A DNA stretch of 64,000 bases, from contig NC_089393.1 of NCBI RefSeq assembly GCF_003171515.1, forward strand, positions 1,178,001 through 1,242,000. The letters are read 5' to 3'. Made by a program: the position numbers and the translations under genes. A model generated the notes under the pieces. That model had not been told where the DNA came from. It made no database searches and saw only the letters and a program-made list of their open reading frames with translations. The stretch's first letter is position 1. Every line of letters begins with the position of its first letter. This document shows, one piece after another, positions 44,618-56,636 of the stretch. This stretch comes from Pyrenophora tritici-repentis (lineage: Eukaryota; Ascomycota; Dothideomycetes; Pleosporales; Pleosporaceae).

Positions 44618-44686
44618 GAGGTAAGTGTGAAAAAGGCCGGTAGAGCTCTCATCAAAATCAGGTAATTGATGGTTCTTCAGTTTGGG
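44618..44686 (+). repeat. dispersed repeat, copy C
   Basis: Pairs with 39649-39716 over its whole length and with 24157-24204 over the first part. All three lie in intergenic DNA in the same orientation. Confidence 0.7.
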
Positions 44687-45059
44687 ACGTCAAGGAACCA
44701 GCCATGGAGTTGGGTAACCAGCATTTTAGGTACTATGAGAACAGCGCCATACCGCTTTTTGCCCCCCCAAAATCGCCTTTTCCGCAGTAGAAACGTCAGC
44801 ACAGACAGCACTGCTGGACGTCATGTTCTTTTGTAAAATCATAGCTATGCGGCCCTGCAGTCCGTCCCAGCATGTGTTCTCAACCTCTGTACTTTTGAAT
44901 ATTTCCCTGGCTTTTCCGCTCGGTTGAATTATAGTAAAGAATACGTTTTTTTCTTACACGCAGGACAACAGCAGAAAAGACATCAATTCTGTTTTCCTTG
45001 CTTTTAAAAAGTCACAAGGTATTTAGCATAGCTCTTTTTACTAACTTTAGAAGAAAAGC

Positions 45060-45740
45060 ATCGCATCTCGCTGGGTCATTTTTAAGCGTAGAGTAGGGCC
45101 TTGGGAAACTGCGAGAAGAGAGCAGACATTTTACAAGTGCATTGTTGTTTCAGTATCTAAAAAAGGCGGGAAAAGAGAGGGAAGACATTTAAGTTGACAA
45201 TGACGTTTTTGAGCAAGCCGAGAGAAAAGACAGACATAGCTCTCTGCCATGATCTTTTTAGTATAAGATAGAGGACTTGGAGAAATCGGAAAGAAGAGAG
45301 AAGATATTTGTATGTATTCAATGTTTTCAGTGCCTATAGAAAAGGGCGGGGAAAGAGAGAAAAGATATCCCAATCCACGGTCTCGTTTTTAGCAAGTCGA
45401 GAGAAAAGACAGACATGATTCTCTGCCATGAACTTTTTAGTGTAAAATATTGGCCTTAGAGAAGTCGGAAAGAGAGAGAGAGAAGATATACGGGGAGAAG
45501 TCGCAGTATCATTTTAGTACCCACAGAAAGGGCGACAAAGGAGAGGAAAGACATTCGTCGCTCCTCTGTTCTTTTTAATCCAAGGTAGAGGCCTTAGAAG
45601 AGTCGGAAAGAGAGAAGGAGAGAAGATATAGGTAGTATCAGATATCTTCAGTACCCACAGAAAGGGCAGGAAGAAAGAGAACGGTCATCAACTCGGTGTG
45701 GTTCATTTTTAGCAACTCGAGAAGAGAGACATGCCTTGTA
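45060..45740 (+). repeat. degenerate tandem repeats, unit about 140-180 bp
   Basis: The block order TTTTTAGCAAG-TCGAGAGAAAAGACAGACAT, CTCTGCCATGA, CTTTTTAGT, GGACTTGGAGAA-TCGGAAAG, GAGAAGATAT, CAGTACCCACAGAAAGGGC recurs about four times with substitutions and length changes. Anchor words TTTTTAGTATAAGATAG (about 45256), TTTTTAGTGTAAAATAT (about 45434) and TTTTTAATCCAAGGTAG (about 45572) show the period. No coding capacity. Confidence 0.65.
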
Positions 45741-47175
45741 TGTACTCCGTTTTTAATAATAAGTAAAGTACGTCCAAATTTGAGAGTAAAAGGTAGAGAA
45801 TACTCAGAGAGCACATTGCTTACACTGTCCTTGTTGATACGGCTAAGGTATCGGAATCACCTTCGTTGCAACGAGTTGGAAAATGATTATGATTGTTCTT
45901 GTTCTTCTATGGAGGTGGAGGGAGATCGGCAGTAAGGCAGCAGCTAGAGCTCGGACCATACGGCTTAGTCAGCCGTGTAATCCAAGCTCGTGCATGCAGC
46001 AACCAGCTGCCTTATCTACCGCAGGTTCGATTCTGTCGAGACGCGGTGAGAGCCTTCACTAGTATTCACGGTGAATCAGGCTTCCCGTGCTCTGATTGGC
46101 CAGACACTGATTAGTCAGCTGCTCCGTGCGCGCACCATAGATATTCTCCCTTCTCCCGTAGCTCCAATACAACAAGTTGACGCACGTTTCTCCACCTTCA
46201 TCAGATTCCCAACAGTCCTTTCTTTTTAAAAATAGCCCAGGAACTCATTTGGTGTAGCGCTTATCTTTTTGAGAAGTATTAGAAGGTAGAAAGTAGTAAA
46301 GAGAGAGGGAGAAGTAAGAAAGCAAGTTAGAAGCGACATTTGTACTTAGGGTGTGTAAAGTTACTGGAGAAGACCACACATGGACATATGACAGTATTTA
46401 GTTAGTTTACAGTACAGCGGGGAAACATCTAGATCATGTAAATGTTTTTTTCTTTTAGATTTTTGAAAGTAAAGATTGTTTTGCGGAAGAAAAGAGTAAG
46501 AGAGAGAGGTGCTCCGTAACATTTTATAGCATGCCTTATTCAAGGGAGCAGGAGAAGACGCGACAGCCAACGGACATTTGTCCATGATATGCCCTTTTTG
46601 GTGTACAAAGAAACAGAACATAGGTCCTTGTTCTTCGTCTTTAGATTTGAGCAAACAGAGTTCATTTTTAGAAGAAAAGATGAAAAGAGAGGGAAGTAGT
46701 CCGCAGGCTTTTATAGCAAGTCGTGTTTGAAAGAGTGGGCGAAAAAGAGCTAGCCAACCGACAATGTTGGGTGATACAGAGCTTTGGTGTCCAGAAGAAA
46801 CAGAACATCAATGTCCAGCTTACTAGATTTTGAGTTTTTAGAAATAGAATGCATGGAATAAAAAAGAAGAAGAGAAGAGAGGTAATCCCTAAGTTTTATA
46901 CCCGTCATGGCTAGATCACCAGGACAGAGCAGGACACAGACGGACATCCATCCTATTAGCGCCTCTTTCTATGTCTAGAGCATGGAGACATAACATGGCT
47001 TTCTTTGCGTTTTATTGTTTCGACAAATAACATGATTTTTGGAAAACAAAAGAAAGGACAGGAGCCCACATCTGCGACAACAATAACTTTTTTGGTGTCC
47101 AGAGAGTGAAGACATAGAGAGGAAGGTCGTGAGAATTTAAAAATTTCTGGGAAGTAGGATTTAGGGTGTGAAGGA

Positions 47176-47244
47176 AAGAAGAAGAAGAAGAAGAAGAAGA
47201 AGAAGAAGAAGAAGAAGAAGAAGAAGAAGAAGAAGAAGAAGAAG
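47176..47244 (+). repeat. (AAG)23 microsatellite
   Basis: Twenty-three uninterrupted AAG units, 69 bases, in non-coding DNA. The long open frames across it are artefacts. Confidence 0.95.
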
Positions 47245-47694
47245 GCAGAGAGAAGCAGGGATTTTATATCTCGCGGGCTGTGGCTTAGCGCCATAGCCGG
47301 ACAGCCAAGACATGTGTTCCGAGTGGGAATTTTGATTTGGAAAATTTGTAGTAAGGCTCATGGGTATAGTGCAAGCGACGTTTTGGAATGCATATTGCGC
47401 CTGCTGCCTCTCCTATCCCATGTCAGTATACCACGGTTCTTTGAAATGAAATGGAGCGTCATAGATTTCATGGCTCCATATTTTGAAGAAAAAGACTAAG
47501 AGCGAAGAAACACAACGGAATGTGTGGATCCATCCGGAGGACATCAAAAACAACGAGAGCTGGCAAGATGAGTATTAAAGAGAACATTCTATTATTTGTT
47601 TGGCTTTCCGAAAGCTCCCTCATCACCACTGCGAGATGAATAAGCTTGTCTATCTACCGATCCGGGATCTCAGGATTCCAACTCGCCCTATAGC

Positions 47695-48183
47695 TTAGGC
47701 GACAGCAGAAACCTCAGAGGGAGTAATGGTGAATATGGCACCAGCACCCAACCCGGTGTGCTCAACAGTCCTGTTACCAGTGTAGGTATACCTCACATCA
47801 CCCCTACGTCCTGTTAGTCACACACTCTTCTCATACCTCGCACGAACAATTACTCACTGCGTGTATGTGTACTGCACAAGGACAGTAGCACCAACATCCC
47901 TTCCGAGGTTGATCTCCTTGGTTTGAACATCACCGGGCAGGTCTAAGCCGACCTGGCCGCAAGACTTGTAGTCCTGGACGCTGGTTCCGGAGCAGAACTT
48001 GGCGTCAAAGGACGGCTCGCCATTCGGGCCGGCAGGTGCGGAAACGTTGAGGGAGTAGTAGCAGGTTGCGGCAGTGCAGACGCTGGAGAAGTTGTCAACT
48101 GTCCAGTCCCAGGTTGCGTCGCGGGGAAGGACGGCGGCTGAGGCGCTGGCGGCGAGGAGAGCGATGGAGATCTTGGAAAGCAT
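47695..48183 (-). CDS. small secreted protein, Alt a 1-like, 2 exons
   Basis: Exon 1 48183-47858 and exon 2 47803-47695, with a GTGAGT donor and CTAAC branch; the AG right after the branch is skipped for the one at 47804-47805, which restores the frame. The product is 144 residues. MLSKISIALLAASASAAVLP is a signal peptide. The mature part begins WDWTVDNFSSVC and has four early cysteines, CYYSLNV, and YKSCG, followed by a beta-rich tail. Size, spacing and strand-rich character resemble the Alt a 1 (AA1-like) family of dothideomycete secreted proteins, which bind plant defence proteins or flavonoids, but the match is weak. Candidate effector or surface protein. Confidence 0.65.
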
Positions 48184-48761
48184 CTTGATGGTTTAACGGG
48201 TTGATGGATGGGGTGTTGAAAGTGTATTAGGTTGCGTTGCTAAAGTTGTGTTGGAAGCTGGTGAGTGGCTTTCTCAACTGTCCGACAGCTACCCTTTATA
48301 CACTTTGCTTCTCGTACTCGCCGCTCGACGATTCAGTGTTAGAGACAAATAGTTAGGCCTCCGTTCCAAAATAGAACACGAGCTTGCCAGCCTTGCATCG
48401 CCTAGTCGTACGTAGCCATGACCACTGAGTGCCAGGTTGCATGCAGTGAAGTGGACTAGCATGCGCCTCCCCCAAAGTATCTTTATGGGGTTACGTCGAT
48501 CATGACGGATGCACGGGTACGGCGGCGCCATGTCAAGTAAGGTACCACTGCCATGTATGCAGTAGTGGTTGACAATCTTCGTATAACGCTTACGAAGCGT
48601 GACAAGCCTTGGCGCTAGTGCCCAAAAGGGAAACTATGCTGGCGTCAGGGGTGGCGCCGAGTACAACACATCGTATTGATAGTGATGAGAGATTGATGCA
48701 TCATCATGCTGATGGTAATGAGCCCACAGTCGCGTGTAGAATCCGCTGGAAGTCCACTGCC
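48184..48761. other. intergenic
   Basis: Contains the TATA-like box of the minus-strand gene at 48294-48300; otherwise nothing is seen. Confidence 0.5.
48294..48300 (-). promoter_or_regulatory. TATA-like box of the Alt a 1-like gene
   Basis: TATAAAG on the minus strand about 115 bases upstream of the ATG at 48183. Confidence 0.45.
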
Positions 48762-50348
48762 TCACGTGGGTCCTGGCTCACGATTGGGCCTCTTCTTACT
48801 CACAGGCGATCCGGTGTAGGCGTAACTATCAGTGACCGCTCTCATCATTCCCGGCCGTCGTGATATGCTGGGCAAATCAAAAGGACTGGCGTGACTATGT
48901 GTAGACCCAGGAAGACCCAGTCTTGATTTACTTCCCGGTGTCGCAACTGGGTCCACGGGTACTTCGGAAGGTAACGGCTCTGCAAGTGGATCAGACAAGA
49001 ATATAGCCAGTAGCTTCTCGACTACGTCGCGCATTCGATCCGGCTGGACATGCAGTGGTTTCTCCGACATGTGCTTCCTCTGCAGGGAGTCAATAATTGT
49101 TCACATCATGAGTAGTATAGCTTACCATTGCCAACGTTGCACCTTTGTAGGTCTGATGATAGATCAGCTTGTATTCTTCATCTTTGGCAGCTTCTTCTGC
49201 CGCATTTTGCTCATCTAATTGCTGGTTCCCCTCGTCGCCAGCAGCCACGGATGCGCGACGGGACTTGTTCTGCTTTCGCTGCTGCAGGCCATGCATGCGC
49301 ATCGCTGCCATGACCACCTTTACAAGCGCATCTTTATTACGAGATTCCGTTGTTGGCTCCTCAGGTTGTGTAGGCACAGTTGCAACCTGAGATAGGTTTG
49401 AACGCCTGTTTTGTGGTTCTGGTAGACCCTTGCGACTCAGCGGTCTGGCATCAGAGGTAACGCTCGGCGATCGGGACAGTGGCCTCGAGGTGGACCGAGA
49501 AAGAGTGCCATGTGCGGATGGCGGTCTCGAATCTGGATGCGGCGCAGTCTTGAAGTCAATGGAGAGCGACGATTTGCGGTGGTTGTAGGGTTGCTGAGAC
49601 TCGTTTCCGCGAGCAGCAGCAGCCGATACTGCTCTTCCGCCCCTCCCTCTTGCCTTTTTATTGGCAATGGTAGCCTCTTCGAAGATGTCTCGCTGCTTCT
49701 TTGGCGACTTGAGTGTAGCATGAGACTCGAGTAGTGGAGGGAGGAATTGAGCGTCGGCGTCAGCGGGAACGGAATGGCTAGACTCGTGGAGGAGATGGGA
49801 CGAAAGCGGTAATGCATGTACTCGCAGCTCCGGGAGTTGCTTGCCCTGGGCGTTGTCGACGAACGGGGACGACGAAGGCGGTGTCGGCAGACCAGCAGTA
49901 GCAGAAGCAGCGATGGTGCCATAGAAGAGCAGTTCCGTTACAATAGGCTTCTGATTGCTATGCTCAACATTCTCCACCTGTACTAGAACACCAATTGGCG
50001 ACTGTGATTGTGTCAGATGCCACCAATCCTTCGTAGAATGGTCTTGCGCGTCTGAGAACGAGGGCTTGGCTAGTAGTATCGACTCGAACCAAGCCTGTGT
50101 AGCTTCCTCTGTCGTCCAAACATCTAGGCTGGGTCCTGCAGCGAGATATAACGGGATCTTCGCGGTATCAACTGTACAGAGGAAGTGTAAAGCGGTCGTG
50201 GGGAGGGCGGGCGAAGATGCGACATTGTGAGACGCGAGACCGACTTCTGCATCTTATTAGCAATTATGTGGCGTCGGGCAATGGTATGGAGACCCTTGAT
50301 GATATTGCCATCTGGAAGTACAATGTCACCGCTCCAGATGTCGGTCAT
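48762..50348 (-). CDS. Sld7-like DNA replication initiation protein, 3 exons
   Basis: Exons 50348-50294, 50246-49126 and 49079-48762 give 497 residues. The N-terminus MTDIWSGDIVLPDGNIIK matches the opening strand of Sld7 proteins, and the C-terminal helical region (KDALVKVVMAAMRMHGLQQR, YKLIYHQTYKGATLA, then RKHMSEKPLHVQPDRMRDVV) matches their C-terminal Sld3-binding domain. Between them is a long disordered Ser/Pro/Arg linker with SP/TP sites. Introns are 47 and 46 bases; the first has a less usual GTCTCC donor. Sld7 with Sld3 brings Cdc45 to replication origins and is a target of S-CDK control. Assignment is by motif and layout. Confidence 0.7.
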
Positions 50349-50620
50349 GGCGTTGTATACAACAATGCTCTGGTGAGGTATGACGGGATGCAAGACGGCT
50401 GACGGCTGGTAACTATGACGCGCTTCCGACGCTAACCACACGCGACTGCACGTGACATATCCAGGCAAATATGAGAGGCGACCCTCAGACCTCCAATGCG
50501 AAAGTACATCTCGTTCCGATTTTTCAAATCAGTTTCTCAAATCTTTGTGCATGATCACGTAACAACCATCGCCAAGTCGCTACAGCACCAAATACGTTCA
50601 TTATTAACGGAGCCTGCAAT

Positions 50621-51037
50621 TCAATAAGCAAGTATTCTTTCTAATATCAGCTGTTCCTCAGCGAAAGACAAACTGTGTTCCTCTGGGAGAGGTATCGTAA
50701 AATCGTACAGGAACCCAAACCTCAAGAAATGCGCTTGGTTCTCGGAAATGACGTGGTAGTAACGCAACCGGCCATCGAGCCACTCGATCCTCCATCCGGG
50801 TCGCGGCACCTCTCTAATCTTTCCATTTTCCCCCACCACCTCTAACCTCAAACGGCTGCCTTTCACCTTACCGTTGTATTTGTGAACCAACTCACGTACA
50901 CTCGGCCTGTGACTCCAGAATTGGTTTTCCTCTTTGACTGGCGTGGCTGGGAACAAAGCCTCTCCTTTCTCTGGGTCCCGGAGCATTTGCGCTGCTGGAT
51001 CCTTTTCTTTCGGTGGGTGCCGTAGATGTCCGAGCAT
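50621..51037 (-). CDS. hypothetical protein, 138 residues
   Basis: A single-exon frame begins MLGHLRHPPKEKDPAAQ. The C-terminal two-thirds looks folded: SVRELVHKYNGKVKGSRLRL, PGWRIEWLDGRLRYYHVISE and a final amphipathic helix SFAEEQLILERILAY. No signal peptide or membrane segment. The family is not recognised. Its codon use and the strong protein-like character support a real gene. It lies 272 bases upstream of the Sld7-like gene on the same strand. Confidence 0.6.
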   Translation of the reverse strand: MLGHLRHPPKEKDPAAQMLRDPEKGEALFPATPVKEENQFWSHRPSVRELVHKYNGKVKGSRLRLEVVGENGKIREVPRPGWRIEWLDGRLRYYHVISENQAHFLRFGFLYDFTIPLPEEHSLSFAEEQLILERILAY

Positions 51038-52152
51038 CTTGTTTAGGATTTAGAGGGAAAGTTTACTTCTCTAGGGCTGGATATCTAGTATTACAAAAAG
51101 CCGTATTGGTAAGGTTTTTGATGGAGTCTTCCAGCAGAGGGGAAGATTTTGGCGTGTTATTGTATAGTTGGGTAATTTCTCACCTACTGACACAATATTT
51201 CCTACACACAGCATACACACTGGAGGCCCAGGCAGTGAGACATCACTGCACATAGTGTTGAGAATGTTCACATTGATGGGTGGGCATCGTAAGTCTTTGA
51301 TCCGTGAAAGCATGTTTGTCTCAGAGTATCTTCTTTGTCTAAAACATAAGTCTTCTAGAAGATGTTAGCACCAATAGTGGGTATACGATACCCCACCGGA
51401 CAAACGGCAAATCGTGTTTAGAATGTCAGATAGATGCTGGAAAAAATCGCAAATCTGCGTTTACCTACCCACATAGATCGAAAACATCGTTACACCCGCT
51501 GATCTAAGTATATGAACAACAAAAGCAAATCATCACAAGATCCATCGCCCCGTACTTCTCTCCTAGATCGCCATCGTTGTTTGCCACATGACAAATACCT
51601 ACGCCATGAAACCTCCTTAGTGAACCGACATCTCCTGTGCCGTACCCCTACCAAGAGAAGCAATTTCCAGGTTACTGGGCTTCCACGCCGATTTCCCACG
51701 ACTGTTTGCATTGATTTTAACGTCCAGGACAAGGCACGTAAAGCTCGCTCCCGTGACAGGTGTCAAGCAAAATGAGGGGGTGATTGAGGCTGCAAACCAA
51801 GAAAGGGTGAGACGTCAAGAGCTTACAGTGAGTGGAGACGACTGCTTGGCACGACATTGGCGAGCAGAAAAGTATCTCGACCACACTCAAGCACGTGAAT
51901 ATAAGAAGATAGTGAAGTCAAGTACGATAGCATTTATTGGGGACAAGTAGAAATTAAATCTTCGTTGCAGCCTGATCGTGTACAATCTGCAGCCGACTAT
52001 GTAGCTACAGTTGGCTGCCGGCGGGGTATAAAATGCATGATTTAACAAAGCGAAACACAAGGAAGTAACAATTGGTGTTGGGCAAGACACCGTACATGTA
52101 CAACAGCAAGTCATTTGGGCCCAGTAAGTGACTTTATTAGCTCAAGGGGTGC
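51038..52152. other. intergenic
   Basis: No gene supported. Confidence 0.5.
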
Positions 52153-53671
52153 TTAAGCCTCGGCTTGTTTCTTCCCCTTGAAGATGTAGCGCAGATTCTT
52201 GACGCGCTCCTTGATGGTTCTGGATTGGGTGACTTCGTAGAGAGGCTTGTGTTCCTCGTAGATGTCGTGGACGTCCTCATAGTCGACGTGTACGTACGCG
52301 CGCTCAACGTCAGCAAGGCCTAAAGAGTATTAGCATTGAAGAGGTATAATAGCAGGACAGTGAACCCTACCTTCGAGTTTCCTTTGAAGGGTCTGAGCAA
52401 CATCGTGCGTGACCTTGAGCGGCTGTCCCTCATCCATCACAATATCTACTTCGACGTAGTAGTTTTGTCCAGCGTGGTATGCGCGGCAGGTGTCAACCTT
52501 TTGGATCCTGGTATCATGTGTAACGACGAGGTAAATGAGCTTGCTGATAAACTCTTGGGGCGCAGACTTGCCAACCAGTAGCCAGACATGATCAAACGCG
52601 TTGGCAGCCCATGAGGTAAGGATCAAGACACCAATCAGGATAGCACCGATAGGGTCAAGGTACCAGACGACGCGGCTGCCCACAATGGACATGGCAAGAC
52701 CAAAGGCGTTGACAACAATGTCGTTGCGGTGATCGATAAAGAAGACATGGACGGCAGGGTAGCGTCGGAAGATGAAGCAGTAGATACACAAAGATCCCTT
52801 GCAAAAGATTGCAGTTGCGACAAATGCAATGGGGATGATGTGGAGCTGCTCATGCTCCTTTGCACCAGCGCCTAGAGCTCTACCGGATTCGATCTGATAA
52901 ACGTTAGCGACAGGACAAGTCACAAGGGCGGCTGTGGCTTACAATCAATTGGATGGCGACAGTAGTCATCAAACAACAAAACATGATGATACCGATCGTT
53001 TCAATGCGGGTCCGCCCTACTGGGTACTTGTACACGCTTGGCCGAGCCGCCATACGAGAGGTGATGAGCATGACGACCGAGGACACCAGGTCCATAAAGG
53101 CATCTGCCGCTGTGGCGAACAGCGACAACGAGCCTGTAGAGATGGCAGCATACATCTGAATGACGAAGAGACAGAAGTTGACGACGAAAGATGCGTTCAC
53201 GGCAAATCGCACTTTCGGACCATTTTCCAGCTGGTCAAGAGCAGCCAAGCGCTCTTCATCACCGCTCTGGAGAAACTGATCGATGAGAGCGTTTTGCCTG
53301 GTGTAAAACTTCTTCATGTGCCTAGGTTTGGCCAGTGGGTAGTCTGCCTTGAGCTGCTTCTGTGTCACATCGTCCCTTAGGTGTTTTCGCAGATCCAGAG
53401 GGTCGGTATTGACAGTGATGGTTACATCGTCCTTGGCTCCATTGGAGGATGCATTGTCGACAGAGGACAGCCCTTCAATAGCATCTGGCGCATGCTCCGT
53501 ACCTGAGGCGGATTGGTTTGGCACTGACGTGGACCCAGCATTGGCTTGTGTGAAAGTTTGGTCACCAACTTGGCTCCGGATTGGGCCGTCAGGTGAGACT
53601 TCAAGGCATCAAGTCAGACACAAGCGCACGAAAACGGATGCCTGATACATACCATGGGTATCGGATGACAT
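52153..53671 (-). CDS. cation diffusion facilitator (Mn/Zn-type), 4 exons
   Basis: Exons 53671-53653, 53598-52943, 52893-52371 and 52319-52153 give 454 residues. A long N-terminal cytosolic part is followed by six membrane segments. Two metal-site motifs are DAFMD in the second helix and DHRND in the fifth; DxxxD at both places is typical of manganese-preferring CDF proteins (plant MTP8-11 group and fungal relatives) rather than the HxxxD of zinc carriers. A cytosolic ferredoxin-like domain with VDIVMDEGQPLKVTHDVA closes the protein. It would export Mn or a similar metal from the cytosol into an organelle by proton antiport. Divergent from the ZIP gene at 55308. Confidence 0.85.
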
Positions 53672-55307
53672 GGTGGCCGATGGGCGTACGTGGACGTATG
53701 GACAGTCTCTAGGATGTGCTGTGTGAGGGAGTTACGAAGAGTGGTGCTATATGCCTACACTTCGGGCACGCAATGTAATAAAGCACCACAACAAAACGCC
53801 ACAGCGGCGTTGCTCCCGCTCGTCTCCGCAGCGGAACTTTTTCCTGAACCCTGAAGACATCACGAAATAGCCAGATTGTTTGCACCAATACGCGGTTGTG
53901 TGTCTGCTGTGTCTTTGGTGCGCGTGCAGATGGCTGGGCGCGGAGCCTGAAACTTGCTAAGCTTTTTCAGCACCTCGCTTCCTCGCCTTAGGCACTGCAG
54001 CCATGCTTGGATAGGTGAGGCTCGACCGTCTTGGCCTGAATTTCATACCTTAAACAGGCTTGGCATTCTGCATGCGCGGAGGCGTGCCCCACACGTGGCC
54101 TTGTGCCTTGTAAGGTATGAGGCTGCATGCTTGCATGGTATGAGTTTGGTGCTTCGAAAGGAGCAAGTGTGGCGCTGGCACGAAACTGCGCCATATGTGC
54201 TGTGTTTGTCAAGGTCACGGCTAATGAGGCATGTTCGCAAATATCCCAAACAAACCAAGTCAGCAGAGTGGTGGACTTTCTGGACTTAGGCACACAAGTC
54301 CGGAGTGTCTGTCCTCCAGCTCCATATGTAGCAGGTATAACGCGAGAACCATCTTCTCTTGAACCGGCTGGAAGCATCACACTACCCTGCAACCGGCTAG
54401 CGCTAGCGCCGATCGGCACCGGTAGGATCATATCACCTGTACGCGGGGCTATAACGGGAACCGTTTATGACTTCACATTTGCTGCTCTACATTTTGCAGG
54501 TTTCAAACTCACCGAATTGTGACCGGTTATGTGATGTTCTTTTCCCACAATTCCCGACGTCGGCTTTCGTCCTAGCCGGCCTTGGCCCATACACGTCAAC
54601 GCCATGGCGAAACGTCTCATTGGCCCACCTGATTTGTGTACTCAGCCTCCTCGAACCTCAACTGCTCCAGGTCGTTGCACTCGAGCCTCACCCTCAATGC
54701 TTCGCATCTCCACAATCTCGTCGAATGGTCCACTCGGCGGAAACGAGACTTGAGCCGCATCAAGTCCCACCCCCTCTCGAAGATCGCCCGGGCTTGCCAA
54801 GCTCGTAATGGCATGACAGGTGTCTCCAATGAGCTTCGTACGTTAATTGAATACCTATTTTGTCTCCAGCCCTACGCCTCAAATGGTCTTTGCTTCCTTC
54901 TGTTGTCTGCGCCATGCTTGCCCTGGTACCGTCTGAACCTCCGCCCTCTCTGGCTGAAGCTTCAACCATCAGAAGCGGCATCTGAGGCACAGGCCACTGT
55001 ATCAAGGCTCCGCTAGCGTCGTCAACCCTATAGCTCGCAGATCTGTGAGTGATCGCCTTGAATACGGTTAGCTTCCTCATGCGATTGTGAGCTTAAATCA
55101 TACATAGGCTGCGGTGCCGAGCCTATTGTCCCATACTTCAACATCAGTTCATTGCATCTTGAACATTGAGTATCTTTGAGAAGGTGTTTACTTCTTTCTC
55201 TTCTTCTTCTTCACTTCTCATCGTCGCCGGCGACGAGACTGCTGGCAAGTCTTAGGATTATTCCAAACATTCCTTCACACTCCCTTTAACCTCTCTTTTA
55301 ATTCACT
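53672..55307. promoter_or_regulatory. 1.6-kb divergent spacer between two metal transporter genes
   Basis: Short frames here have no motifs or splice logic. The last 150 bases are CT-rich (CTTTCTCTTCTTCTTCTTC), a usual leader for a well expressed fungal gene. Confidence 0.45.
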
Positions 55308-56636
55308 ATGGAGGCCGCCAACGAAAAGCCCGCTTGCGGTAGTGATAAGGATGGCGCCGAGTACGACTTCCCTTTGCACGTGGCGGCAGTCTTCATCGTC
55401 TTCTTTGCCTCCATTTTCGGTGCTGGTTTCCCAGTCGTGGCAAAGAAAGTCAAGTGGATGAAGATCCCACCCCCAGTCTTCTTCTTCTGCAAGCACTTTG
55501 GTACTGGTGTCCTGATTGCCACTGCCTTTGTCCATGTAAGTACAAGTCTCTCCATGTATGTCTAGATTTGAGCTAATCATGACCAGCTTCTCCCCACTGC
55601 CTTCGCCTCACTCAACGACCCCTGCCTTCCCGATCTCTTTACCGATGACTACCCCGCTCTTCCCGGTGTCATCATGATGGGCTCGCTCTTCTGTCTCTTC
55701 GTTATTGAGATGTGGCTTCACGCAAAGACTGGCGGTCACAGCCACGGTGGTGCTACCGGCGAGGCTTTCAACGGTGCCCAGAGCTCAGGTGCTGGCATTC
55801 AGGCCGCTTTCAACAACCCCATTCGTCGCGTCGAGAGCTACGACTCACAAAAGACCATGGCCATGAACGAGAAGCGAGGATGGACTGAGGAGTCAACATA
55901 CCCTGTCGACGGCTTCCCATTCCCCAAGGGCGGCAGCGACGAACTCGATGCCAAGTCGGAAATGCCCGCATGGTTCATCGTCTTCTACGAGCAATACGTT
56001 CGCCAGCGTGACGAGATGATCGCTACCATCAACCGCGCCATCCCCGCCCTTCCTAACCACCAGCACCAACAACAGCGAGAACAATCCCCGGCTGCGGCCA
56101 ACTCTTACTTCGACGATGATGTTGAGGCGGCTGTCGACCCTCTTGTGCTCAAGAAGATGTCCATGCAGATCACACTTATTGAAGGTGGTATCCTCTTCCA
56201 CTCGGTCTTCGTCGGCATGACCATCTCCATTACCGCCGAGGGTTTCATCATCCTGCTCATTGCCATCGTCTTCCATCAGATGTTCGAGGGTCTCGGTCTG
56301 GGAACGCGTATCGCCGATGTTCCTTACCCCAAGACCAGCTGGAGGCCCTGGATTCTCGTCGTTGCTTTCGGCAGCACTGCTCCCATCGGCCAGGCTATTG
56401 GACTTTTCACTCGTGGCTCTTACGATCCCAACAGTGCTTTCGGTTTGATCATTGTGGGCGTGTTCAACGCCATTTCCTCTGGTCTTCTAATCTACGCCGC
56501 GCTTGTCGATCTGTTGGCCGAGGATTTCCTTTCCGAGGAGGCACAGCACACCATGACTGGCAGCACCAAGACCAAGGCTTTCATCTTCGTTCTCTTGGGC
56601 GCAGCTGGTATGTCCATTGTCGGAGCCTTCGCTTAA
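55308..56636 (+). CDS. ZIP-family zinc transporter, 2 exons
   Basis: Exon 1 55308-55535 and exon 2 55587-56636, intron GTAAGT...CAG, 425 residues. Eight membrane helices are expected. Helix 2 ends KHFGTGVLIATAFVH, the central loop is His-rich (HAKTGGHSHGG, NHQHQQQ), helix 4 carries HSVFVGMTISI and helix 5 the HQMFEGLGLG metal site (HxxxE), all diagnostic of fungal Zrt-like ZIP proteins. It should import zinc across the plasma membrane. No damage is seen. Zap1-type control is known for this family, but no site was searched for exhaustively. Confidence 0.92.

Larger units (their letters stand above)
44322..47694. other. 3.4-kb gene desert, purine-rich on the plus strand
   Basis: No gene supported. 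It includes copy C of the dispersed repeat, a run of degenerate 140-180-bp tandem repeats and an AAG microsatellite, listed separately. The strand asymmetry (AGAGA, GAAAGAGAG) continues from about 45050 to 47250. Confidence 0.55.

Noticed and set aside
45940..46045. tRNA or tRNA-derived SINE
   Set aside because: A B-box-like GGTTCGATTC occurs at 46022, but no matching acceptor stem, anticodon arm or proper A box could be folded around it.
47161..47361. Leu-rich or Phe-rich proteins across the AAG run
   Set aside because: Translation of a microsatellite.
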